Shown piece by piece: positions 53,209 through 60,787 of a stretch of DNA of 64,000 nt; the stretch's first letter is position 1, and each line of letters begins with the position of its first letter. The notes beneath the pieces are model-generated. The model saw nothing but the letters and a program-made list of their open reading frames with translations, searched no databases and was not told where the DNA came from. The position numbers and the translations under genes are program-made. The stretch is taken from positions 5,332,001 to 5,396,000 of the forward strand of contig NZ_CP108025.1 of NCBI RefSeq assembly GCF_041435095.1, read 5' to 3'. This stretch comes from Kitasatospora sp. NBC_00315. GTDB taxonomy: Bacteria > Actinomycetota > Actinomycetes > Streptomycetales > Streptomycetaceae.

Positions 53209-54789
53209 GTGGGCCAGCTGCCCCTGCTCTTCCTGGTGCTGCTCGCCTCGGTGGTGACCATCCCGCTGGCGCGCCGGACCAAAGTGCCGCAACCCGTCCT
53301 GATGACCGTGCTCGGGATCGTGATGGCCCTGGTGCCGCAGATCCCCGACATCGCGATCGAGCCGGAGCTGATCCTGCCGCTGGTGCTGCCGCCGCTGATC
53401 TTCGCCGTCGCCCGGCGTTCCTCGGTGCGGTACTTCCGGGCCAACATCCGCTCCATCCTGCTGCTCGCGGTGGGCCTGGTCGTGCTCACCACGGTCGCCG
53501 TGGCCGGCGCCGTGCACTGGCTGGTGCCCGCACTTCCGGTGGCCGCCGCCGTCGCGGTCGGCGCGCTGGTCTCCCCGCCCGACCCGGTCGCCGCCGTCGC
53601 GGTGGCCGGCGCCGTCGGGCTGCCGCGCCGACTGGTCTCCGTCCTGGAGAGCGAGGGACTGTTCAACGACGTCACCGCCATCGTGATCTACTCGCTGGCC
53701 ATCGACGCGGTGGTCTCGGGGGACTTCTCGGCGGAGCACGCGGTGCTGCGCTTCGTCCTGTCCGCCGTGCTCGCGGTGGTCGTCGGCATCGGCCTCGGCT
53801 GGCTCAACAGCAAGCTCGCCGGCATGCTGGACGACCCCACCCAGCAGGTCGCGCTCAACCTGCTGGTGCCGTTCGCCGCCTACGCCCTCGCCGAGGAGAT
53901 CCACGGCTCCGGCGTGCTCGCCGTCGTGGTCTGCGCCCTCTACCTGGCGGACCGGGCGGCCGACGCCGACGAGGTGGCCTACCGCCTGGTCGGCAACGCG
54001 TTCTGGGAGATCGTCGAGATCCTGATCACCGGCGTGGCGTTCGGCCTGATCGGGCTGGAGCTGGCCACCGTCCTCAAGGAGGCCGGCCGCGGCTGGACCA
54101 GCATGCTCGGGGACGCCGCGGTGGTGATCGCGGTGGTCGTCGTGGTGCGGCTGCTGTGGCTGCTGCCGGCCGGCTGGCTCTCCAAACGGCTCAACTCCGG
54201 CGAGGAGGACACGCCGATCAGCTGGCAGGAGAGCGTGGTGCTCTGGTGGTCCGGGATGCGCGGGGTGGCGACCGTCGCGCTGTCCCTGGCCATCCCGCTC
54301 ACGCTGCACTCCGGCGAGCCGTTCCCCGAGCGCGGCCGGCTGGTGTTCATCGCCTTCGGCGTGGTGCTCTTCACCCTCCTGGTCCAGGGCCTCTCGCTGC
54401 CGCTGCTGGTGAAGTACCTGCGGCTGGACGCCGACCACGACGCCCACGAGCAGGCCGTGCGGCAGCTGTGGTGGCGGGCGGCCAAGGCCGGGCTGGAGCG
54501 GCTCAGCGAACTGGAGGAGCAGGAGAAGCTGTCCGTCGAGATCGCCGAGAAGCTCCGTGACCGTCAGCACTCCCGGCTCGCCCGGCTCTGCCCGGAGAAC
54601 TACGCGGAGGAGGTCGCGGCCGAGGCCCGGGTGCGCGCCTCGCAGTGGCGCGCCGCCCACGTGGTCGAACAGGAGATGATCGCCGCCTCCCGGCGGGAGA
54701 TGCTCGCCGCCCGCAGCGAGCCCGGGGCCGACCCCGAACTGGTCGACCAGGTGATGCGCGGCCTCGACCTGCGCTCCGAGCGGACCTGA
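53209..54789 (+). CDS. Na+/H+ antiporter, CPA1 (NhaP/NhaE-like)
   Basis: This 526-residue membrane protein has 11-13 spans and the CPA1 ion-binding motifs SPPDPVAAVAVAG and ESEGLFNDVTAIV, where the aspartates bind the cation. The ~110-residue C-terminal part is hydrophilic and helical (EEQEKLSVEIAEKLRDRQ) and probably regulatory. It should exchange Na+ or K+ for protons at the cytoplasmic membrane. GTG 53209 follows GAGAGGA; an in-frame ATG at 53062 is less likely. Confidence 0.9.
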   Translation: MGQLPLLFLVLLASVVTIPLARRTKVPQPVLMTVLGIVMALVPQIPDIAIEPELILPLVLPPLIFAVARRSSVRYFRANIRSILLLAVGLVVLTTVAVAGAVHWLVPALPVAAAVAVGALVSPPDPVAAVAVAGAVGLPRRLVSVLESEGLFNDVTAIVIYSLAIDAVVSGDFSAEHAVLRFVLSAVLAVVVGIGLGWLNSKLAGMLDDPTQQVALNLLVPFAAYALAEEIHGSGVLAVVVCALYLADRAADADEVAYRLVGNAFWEIVEILITGVAFGLIGLELATVLKEAGRGWTSMLGDAAVVIAVVVVVRLLWLLPAGWLSKRLNSGEEDTPISWQESVVLWWSGMRGVATVALSLAIPLTLHSGEPFPERGRLVFIAFGVVLFTLLVQGLSLPLLVKYLRLDADHDAHEQAVRQLWWRAAKAGLERLSELEEQEKLSVEIAEKLRDRQHSRLARLCPENYAEEVAAEARVRASQWRAAHVVEQEMIAASRREMLAARSEPGADPELVDQVMRGLDLRSERT

Positions 54790-55016
54790 CGCGGGCCCGT
54801 CCGCCCGGTGGCACCCGGGTGGCCGCAGGGCGGCGCGGCGGCGACTCCCGCACGCCGGGGGTCGGCAATGTACGCACCGCCCCGTGACGTTGCATAGGCT
54901 GTCGCCCGGGCAGCCCGTCAACGGAGTCGGCGCACCACTCGTACCGCCGGACCACGCGCGACCCTCCCGCTGGGCCCTGCCGGTATCTGCACCCAGATGA
55001 ATCGAGGAGCATTCCG

Positions 55017-56693
55017 ATGTCGGAACTGGACGCCGCCCCGGGGCCCGCCAAGGGCCGCACCCCGCTGGACCGCACCCCGCAGTGGGCGGCCCTCGGCAAG
55101 CACCGGGCGGAACTCGGCGAGACGCACCTGCGCGAACTCTTCGCCGCCGACCCCGAGCGCGGCCGCCGCTACACCCTGCAGGTCGGGGACCTGCACGTGG
55201 ACTACGCGAAGCAGCTGGTGACGGACGAGACCCTCACCCTGCTGCGCTCGCTCGCCGAGGCCACCGGCGTCGCCGGGCTGCGGGACGCCATGTTCCGCGG
55301 CGAGAAGATCAACACCACCGAGGACCGCGCCGTCCTGCACACCGCGCTGCGCGCCCCGCGCGGCGCCGTCGTCGAGGTCGACGGCGAGAACGTGGTGCCG
55401 GCCGTGCACGCCGTGCTCGACACGATGGGCGTCTTCGCCGACAAGGTCCGCTCCGGCGAGTGGAAGGGCCACACCGGCAAGCGGATCCGCACTGTGGTCA
55501 ACATCGGCATCGGCGGCTCCGACCTCGGCCCCGCGATGGCCTACGAGGTGCTGCGCGCCTACACCGCCCGTGACCTGGACGTCCGCTTCGTGTCCAACGT
55601 GGACGGCGCCGACCTGCACGAGGCCGTCCGCGACCTGGACGCCGCCGAGACGCTCTTCATCGTCGCCTCCAAGACCTTCACCACGATCGAGACCATCACC
55701 AACGCCACCTCGGCGCGCGACTGGCTGCTCACGGAGCTGCGGGCGGACACCGACGCGGTGGCCAAGCACTTCGTGGCGCTCTCCACCAACGCCGAGGGCG
55801 TGGCGGACTTCGGTATCGACGTCGCCAACATGTTCGAGTTCTGGGACTGGGTCGGCGGCCGGTACTCCTACGACTCCGCGATCGGCCTCTCGCTGATGAT
55901 CGCGATCGGCCCGGAGCAGTTCCGCGAGATGCTGGACGGCTTCCACCTGGTCGACGAGCACTTCCGCACCGCCCCGCCGGAGGAGAATGTCCCGCTGCTG
56001 CTCGGCCTGCTCGGGGTCTGGTACGGCGCGTTCTTCGACGCGCAGGCGCATGCCGTACTGCCGTACTCGCACTACCTCTCGAAGTTCACCGCCTACCTCC
56101 AGCAGCTGGACATGGAGTCCAACGGCAAGTCGGTGGACCGGGACGGAAACCCCGTCAGCTGGCAGACCGGCCCGGTGGTCTGGGGCACCCCCGGCACCAA
56201 CGGCCAGCACGCCTACTACCAGCTGCTGCACCAGGGCACCAAGGTCATCCCGGCGGACTTCATCGGCTTCGCCGAGCCGGTCGCCGACCTGCTGCCGGGT
56301 CTGGTCGCCCAGCACGACCTGCTGCTCGCCAACTTCTTCGCGCAGACCCAGGCGCTGGCCTTCGGCAAGACGCCCGAGGAGGTCGCGGCCGAGGGCGTGC
56401 CCGCCGAGCTGGTGCCGCACAAGTCCTTCAAGGGCAACCACCCGACCACCACCATCCTGGCCGGCTCGCTGACCCCGTCGGTGCTCGGCCAGCTGGTCGC
56501 GCTGTACGAGCACAAGGTGTTCGTCCAGGGCGCCATCTGGAACATCGACTCCTTCGACCAGTGGGGTGTGGAGCTGGGCAAGGTGCTCGCCAAGCGGATC
56601 GAGCCGGTGCTGCTGACCGGCGAGGGCACCGAGGCGCTGGACAGCTCCACCGCCGAACTGGTCGCCCGTTACCGCTCGCTGCGCGGCCGCTGA
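55017..56693 (+). CDS. pgi: Glucose-6-phosphate isomerase
   Basis: This 558-residue cytoplasmic enzyme interconverts glucose 6-phosphate and fructose 6-phosphate in glycolysis. Family blocks are complete: VVNIGIGGSDLGPAMAYEVL, the catalytic region WDWVGGRYSYDSAIGLSL, GTPGTNGQHAYYQLLHQGTK and FDQWGVELGKVLAKRI. ATG follows GAGGAG. The length is normal. A standard terminator follows. Confidence 0.97.
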   Translation: MSELDAAPGPAKGRTPLDRTPQWAALGKHRAELGETHLRELFAADPERGRRYTLQVGDLHVDYAKQLVTDETLTLLRSLAEATGVAGLRDAMFRGEKINTTEDRAVLHTALRAPRGAVVEVDGENVVPAVHAVLDTMGVFADKVRSGEWKGHTGKRIRTVVNIGIGGSDLGPAMAYEVLRAYTARDLDVRFVSNVDGADLHEAVRDLDAAETLFIVASKTFTTIETITNATSARDWLLTELRADTDAVAKHFVALSTNAEGVADFGIDVANMFEFWDWVGGRYSYDSAIGLSLMIAIGPEQFREMLDGFHLVDEHFRTAPPEENVPLLLGLLGVWYGAFFDAQAHAVLPYSHYLSKFTAYLQQLDMESNGKSVDRDGNPVSWQTGPVVWGTPGTNGQHAYYQLLHQGTKVIPADFIGFAEPVADLLPGLVAQHDLLLANFFAQTQALAFGKTPEEVAAEGVPAELVPHKSFKGNHPTTTILAGSLTPSVLGQLVALYEHKVFVQGAIWNIDSFDQWGVELGKVLAKRIEPVLLTGEGTEALDSSTAELVARYRSLRGR

Positions 56694-56712
56694 GCCGGAC
56701 GGCACCCGGAAG

Positions 56713-56738
56713 GGCCCCCGCGGCGGCGGGGGCCTTTT
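56713..56738 (+). terminator. Rho-independent terminator of pgi
   Basis: GGCCCCCGC (56713-56721) pairs with GCGGGGGCC (56726-56734), followed by TTTT. Confidence 0.88.
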
Positions 56739-56779
56739 CCGGCCCCTCATATGGATACCGGATAGCATCGGTGTCTATT

Positions 56780-57061
56780 ATGGAGTCCTGGCTCCGCCGA
56801 CCCTGGCTCCGCCGACCCCGGCTCCGCCGACCCCGGCTCCGCCGACCCCGGCTCCGCCGACCCCGGCTCCGCCGACCCCGGCTCCGCCGACCCCGGCTCC
56901 GCCGACCCCGGCTCCGCCGACCCCGGCTCCGCCGACCCCGGCTCCGCCGACCCCGGCTCCGCCGACCCCGGCTCCGCCGACCCCGGCTCCGCCGACCCCG
57001 GCTCCGCCGACCCCGGCTCCGCCGACCCCGGCTCCGCCGCCGAACCGCCGAGAGGCTGTGA
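56780..57061 (+). CDS. Possible small ORF of LRRPR pentapeptide repeats
   Basis: An ATG at 56780 opens a 93-codon frame reading MESWLRRPWLRRPRLRRP and so on, about 17 pentapeptides, ending RRRTAERL. Its TGA overlaps the GTG of the next gene by four bases (GTGA). AT-rich sequence with TAGCAT and TATTAT elements lies just before the ATG and could be a promoter for a leaderless or short-leader message. There is no clear ribosome-binding site, and all frames of the repeat are open, so this may be only a spacer. Confidence 0.35.
   Translation: MESWLRRPWLRRPRLRRPRLRRPRLRRPRLRRPRLRRPRLRRPRLRRPRLRRPRLRRPRLRRPRLRRPRLRRPRLRRPRLRRPRLRRRTAERL
56790..57029. repeat. 15-bp tandem repeat, 16 copies
   Basis: The unit GGCTCCGCCGACCCC is repeated 16 times head to tail (first copy ends in T) plus a 10-base partial copy to 57039. 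The copies are otherwise identical, showing recent expansion or active homogenisation. It lies between the pgi terminator and the next gene. Confidence 0.97.
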
Positions 57062-57456
57062 CCGCCGTGCCCACACTGCCCTGGACCACGCCCAACCCGC
57101 CCGGCCCCCACACCCGCGTGCTGGTGATGGCCTCCCGCCTGGAGGTCCGCACCCTGCGCGAGGTGCCCCGGTTCTTCGTGAAGTCGCTCGCCGCCTGGCG
57201 CCAGCTCCGCACCGCCCCCGGCGCCGTCGGCGCCTCCCTGATCGCCCAGCCGCTCCGGCGCACCTTCTGGACGCTCTCCGCCTGGGAGGACCGCGCGGCG
57301 CTCGACGCCTACGTACGGGCCGAGCCGCACCGCTCGATCATGACCTCGCTGCGCGGGGTCATGAAGGACTCCGTCTTCACGTTCTGGGAGGCCGGCGCCG
57401 AGGAACTGCCGATCGCCTGGCCGGAGGCCAGACGGCGTCTGGCGCAGCGGTCCTGA
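57058..57456 (+). CDS. Ferredoxin-like-fold protein, DUF3291/monooxygenase-like
   Basis: This 132-residue protein contains MASRLEVRTLREVPRFFVKS, then FWTLSAWEDRAALDAYVRAEPH and RGVMKDSVFTFWEA. That is the pattern of small dimeric alpha+beta (ABM/DUF3291-like) proteins that include haem-degrading and antibiotic-biosynthesis monooxygenases. No cofactor motif is visible. GTG follows GAGAGGCT and overlaps the repeat ORF stop by four bases. Confidence 0.72.
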   Translation: MTAVPTLPWTTPNPPGPHTRVLVMASRLEVRTLREVPRFFVKSLAAWRQLRTAPGAVGASLIAQPLRRTFWTLSAWEDRAALDAYVRAEPHRSIMTSLRGVMKDSVFTFWEAGAEELPIAWPEARRRLAQRS

Positions 57457-57484
57457 TGTCGGACCGGCCCGCTCCGGGAACGAC

Positions 57485-57518
57485 TCAGGGCCTCCCCAAC
57501 GTGATGGGAAGGCCCTGA
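57485..57518 (-). terminator. tRNA-Lys terminator, copy 4
   Basis: TCAGGGCCT (57485-57493) pairs with AGGCCCTGA (57510-57518), 16-base loop, downstream of the fourth tRNA-Lys on the minus strand. It may also serve the gene ending at 57456. Confidence 0.7.
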
Positions 57519-57527
57519 ATCCGTCTG

Positions 57528-57601
57528 TGCGCCGCCAGGGACTCGAACCCCGGACCCGCTGATTAAGAGTCAGCTGCTCTAACCAACTGAGCTAGCGGCG
57601 C
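57528..57601 (-). tRNA. tRNA-Lys(CTT), copy 4
   Basis: The same 74 bases as the other three copies. The upstream flank differs, with a TACAGTTTT -10-like element on the minus strand. Confidence 0.95.
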
Positions 57602-57680
57602 CTGCTGACAGAGAAAACTGTAGCAGCGGCCCGGGGCGCGGCCAAAATCGAATACCGCTCGCCCCGCGCGGGCGCCGCGC

Positions 57681-58445
57681 TCAGGCGGACGGGAGCGGTT
57701 GGAGGTGGCCCGACCTGGACGTCTGCGCGCTCTGCGCTCGGTGGAGCGCGCCTCGGCGCGAGCGTTCGGCGCAGGCGCCGGGGCCCGCCGGGAGCGCGGC
57801 CGTCGGCGCGGCCGGGCATCCGACGCCCGGTGCTGCGCCCGGCACGGTGTTCGGTGCGGCGTCCGGCACGGTGTTCGGTGCTGCGCCCGGCACGGTGTTC
57901 GGTGCGGCGTCCGGCACGGGGGAGGCATCGCCCTGCTCCCGGGCGGCCCGGACGCAGGCCCAGAGCAGGACGGCCGCACCCGGCAGCCACGGCTCCCGCG
58001 AGTCCGGAGCGACGATCCAGCGGCCGGAGCCCTGACCCGGCGACTGCGGGGCGCTGACCATCCGTTGCACCGGCGGGATCGTCACCGCGTCGCCCAGTCC
58101 GTGGCAGAGCAGCGGCGGCACGTCGCGTGCCCACTCCTCCCAGGCGAGCAGGGTCCGCAGCCGAGGGCCGGCGCCGGGCTGGGCGAAGAGCAGGGTCCGG
58201 CCCCGGAAGGTCGCGACCGGGCCGCACCCCGGGCCGGAGGTCCACAGCTCGTCCAGCACCTTGCGGCCGAACAGGGACGGCATGCTGATGACGTCGAAGG
58301 CTCGCCCGCAGGGCAGGACCGAGGGCGCCCAGGGCCGTGACTGCCACAGGGCGCGCATGCTGCGCGGGTACTCGCTGGCCGACGCCAGCCAGGCCTCCCC
58401 GGCCACCGTGACGTACTCGACGGATTGATAGGTCCAGATGTCCAC
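57681..58445 (-). CDS. Prim-pol-like conserved protein of unknown function
   Basis: This 254-residue protein resembles, in its order of short blocks, streptomycete proteins annotated with a bifunctional primase/polymerase N-terminal fold (LPCGRAFDVISMP, GPVATFRGRTLLFAQPG, WIVAPDSREPWLPGAAVLLW). The catalytic acidic triad of true primases is not obvious, so it may be an inactive relative. The C-terminal ~75 residues are low complexity, with DAAPNTVPGAAPNTVP repeats. Confidence 0.5.
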   Translation of the reverse strand: MDIWTYQSVEYVTVAGEAWLASASEYPRSMRALWQSRPWAPSVLPCGRAFDVISMPSLFGRKVLDELWTSGPGCGPVATFRGRTLLFAQPGAGPRLRTLLAWEEWARDVPPLLCHGLGDAVTIPPVQRMVSAPQSPGQGSGRWIVAPDSREPWLPGAAVLLWACVRAAREQGDASPVPDAAPNTVPGAAPNTVPDAAPNTVPGAAPGVGCPAAPTAALPAGPGACAERSRRGALHRAQSAQTSRSGHLQPLPSA

Positions 58446-58685
58446 GAGGAGCAGCCTGGAGTGTCGCGTGGATGACCGAGAGGGAAAGAGCGGTTTGCCG
58501 GACAGGGCGGGGCGGCGCGGCGTACCCTGCCCTGCGCATATGCCACGGGCGAGCGAACGGCGCCGGCCCGCGCCGGGACGGCCGGTCGGGAGGGTTGGTC
58601 GGCAGGGTTGGTCGGCAGGGTGTCGTACGGAGTCGGCCGGGCGGGGCCGGTGGTGCGGGTCGCCGGTGCGGGCGGCGTCCGGCGC

Positions 58686-59096
58686 TCAGCCCTCGCCGTG
58701 GCGCCGCGGGCGGAGCAGGCCGCGCCCGTATTCGACCATCTTCTCCGCGTAGTCCGGCGTCCAGTCCGCGCGGGCCGCGATCTCGACGGCCGAGAGCGCG
58801 TCGAAGCGGCGGGTGTCCGCGAGCTGGGCGGCGGCCACGGCCTGGAAGTCGGTCGCACGGTCGGCGGCGGCCCGGAAGGCGATCGCCAGCTCGGTGGAGC
58901 GGCGCAGCAGCTCGGCCGGGTCGTCGATGGACTCCAGGTCGAAGAAGCGCTCCGGCTCGGGCTCGGCGGCCTGCGGCTCGAATAGCAGCTGCGCCGGGCG
59001 CAGCCGGCGTGCGGGCGGCTCGGGGGTGCCCTGGCCCGGGCCGTCCGGCGCGGGGGAGCCGCTCGGGTCGGACGGCCGTGCGTGGGAGTCGGGCAT
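58686..59096 (-). CDS. Conserved hypothetical protein
   Basis: This 136-residue soluble protein has a Pro/Gly/Ser-rich N-terminal ~45 residues and then a helical part (ESIDDPAELLRRSTELAIAF, ADWTPDYAEKMVEYGRGLL). ATG 59096 follows GGAGGTG. It stands alone between two transcripts. No family is recognised. Confidence 0.65.
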   Translation of the reverse strand: MPDSHARPSDPSGSPAPDGPGQGTPEPPARRLRPAQLLFEPQAAEPEPERFFDLESIDDPAELLRRSTELAIAFRAAADRATDFQAVAAAQLADTRRFDALSAVEIAARADWTPDYAEKMVEYGRGLLRPRRHGEG

Positions 59097-59287
59097 GGGT
59101 GGACACCTCCGGGGTGGCGAGGGCGGGACGCGGGCGCCGTCCATTGTCCCCCGGCGCCGGTCGCTAGCGGAACGGTGTGACCACGGGCGCTATTCCCGCC
59201 GCGTGCGCCGGGGTGGTGCACTGACCGGCGCGCAAGGCCGTCGGTGCCCCGCCCGGCGGTCCGGTTCGACCGGGCCGTGGGCCGGCG

Positions 59288-60787
59288 TCAGCGCACCGCC
59301 ACCCGGTGCTCGTGCAGCCGGGCCAGCACGGCGTGGTGGGCCTCCCAGCCGTCCGGGAACCGTACCGGCACGCCCAGCTGCACCGGCTCGGTCGCCGGGT
59401 GCTCGTCCAGCAGTTCGGCGATGCCCGCGCGGGCCACCACGATGCACGCGTGCCGGTGCCGGGAGGCCAGCACGCAGAGCCGGCCGGTCTCCAGGTGGAA
59501 GGCCGTCGCGTCCGGGCGCCCGGAGAGCGGGTGCAGGACCACCGTGACGTCGTACTCGCGGCCCTGCAGCCGGTTCGCGGTGTCGACCGTGACGGCCGGG
59601 CCGGCCGCCGGGTCCACCGGTACACCCGACCCGGCCAGCGCGGCGCGCACGGCCGCCGCCTGGTCCCGGTGGGCGGTTCCGACCGCGATCCGGTCGGCCG
59701 ACAACGGTGTGGAGCCCTGCTCCGAGTGCGCGGTCAGCCCCCGGTCCAGCAGCCGGCGCACGGTGGCCGCGACCACGGCCACCGCCTGGGGGTCGGTCCG
59801 GACGGTGTGCCGGGCGGGCAGCTCCAGCAGCGACCAGCCGTGCTCCGCCGCCTCGTCGATCGCGGCGTCCACCGCGCCGTGCGGGCCGGTGCGCTCGGCC
59901 CTGCCGTCGAGGGTGAGCGTGCGATCGTCCGGGCCGGTGCCCGCGCGGAACGGTGTGTACGGGTAGAACGCCGCCGAGATCAGCGGTGCGGCACTGGCCG
60001 GCAGCCGCCAGGAGACCGGCAGGCGGTGGGGCTCGATCTGCGGATTGTGCGCGAGCAGCGTGACGACGGCACTGTTCGAGGGGTCGTAGCTCAGCCCGGC
60101 CCACTGCTCGGTGCCGACCACGGTGAACGGGTCCAGCTGGCCCGGGTCGCCGACGAACAGCGCCCGTTCGAACAACCGGGCCACGGCCAGCAGCGCGTCC
60201 GAGCGCATCTGGTAGGCCTCGTCGACGATGGCGTGCCGCCACGGCGTCTCGGTGTTCACCCACTGCCACTTGGCGGAGGTCGAGATCACCACATCGAGCT
60301 CGGCCAGGTCGGCGACCTTGTCGGCGGCCGTCACGTTGGCGTGCCGCAGCGCCTGCGCCGCCGGGCGGGAGTCGCCCGCGTGCAGGCGGCCGATGGTGAG
60401 ATCCGGGGCCTTCTCGGCGAGCCGGTCCACCAGGTCGTCCACCTGGTTGTTGGTCTGGGCGACGATCATCAGCCGCTCGCCGGCGCCGACCAGCTCCCGG
60501 GCGGCCCGCACCACCAGGGTGGACTTGCCTGCCCCCGGCGGAGAGTCGACCACCACGCCGCGCGGGGCGCCCACGGCCGGCCGGACGGTGGCGTCCAGGA
60601 TCCGCGTCAGCACGGCGTCGGCTGCCGCGCCGGGTGTCGGTCCGAGGTCCGGGGCACCGCCCCCGCCCCCGCCCCCGCCCCCGGCACGGGTCGGGCCGGC
60701 GGCCGGCGCGGCTGTCCGTCCGGTCGGCCGGGTGCGGCCCGGGCCGTCGTCGGCGGCGTCCTGCGGTGCGGTCACGGTGCCGGTCAC
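59288..60787 (-). CDS. SF1B (Dna2/UPF1-like) helicase core protein
   Basis: This 499-residue P-loop protein has Walker A SPPGAGKST (82-90), Walker B VDEAY (188-192), motif III GDPGQLDP (213-220), motif IV GTAHRDQAAAV, motif V ANRLQGREYD and motif VI ASRHRHA. Motif V QGREYD and the DEAY box point to the Dna2/UPF1 branch of superfamily 1. The beta-barrel that normally interrupts such helicases is absent and may be supplied by the upstream gene. A poly-Gly run (36-44) precedes the core. The GTG overlaps that gene by 4 bases. It is the last gene of the operon. Confidence 0.85.
   Translation of the reverse strand: MTGTVTAPQDAADDGPGRTRPTGRTAAPAAGPTRAGGGGGGGGGAPDLGPTPGAAADAVLTRILDATVRPAVGAPRGVVVDSPPGAGKSTLVVRAARELVGAGERLMIVAQTNNQVDDLVDRLAEKAPDLTIGRLHAGDSRPAAQALRHANVTAADKVADLAELDVVISTSAKWQWVNTETPWRHAIVDEAYQMRSDALLAVARLFERALFVGDPGQLDPFTVVGTEQWAGLSYDPSNSAVVTLLAHNPQIEPHRLPVSWRLPASAAPLISAAFYPYTPFRAGTGPDDRTLTLDGRAERTGPHGAVDAAIDEAAEHGWSLLELPARHTVRTDPQAVAVVAATVRRLLDRGLTAHSEQGSTPLSADRIAVGTAHRDQAAAVRAALAGSGVPVDPAAGPAVTVDTANRLQGREYDVTVVLHPLSGRPDATAFHLETGRLCVLASRHRHACIVVARAGIAELLDEHPATEPVQLGVPVRFPDGWEAHHAVLARLHEHRVAVR

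Noticed and set aside
54918..56768. Long minus-strand ORF covering pgi
   Set aside because: It is a shadow frame of pgi; composition is Val/Gly/Arg/His-rich with no domain.
56790..57029. CRISPR array
   Set aside because: The 15-bp units abut with no spacers and no cas genes are nearby.
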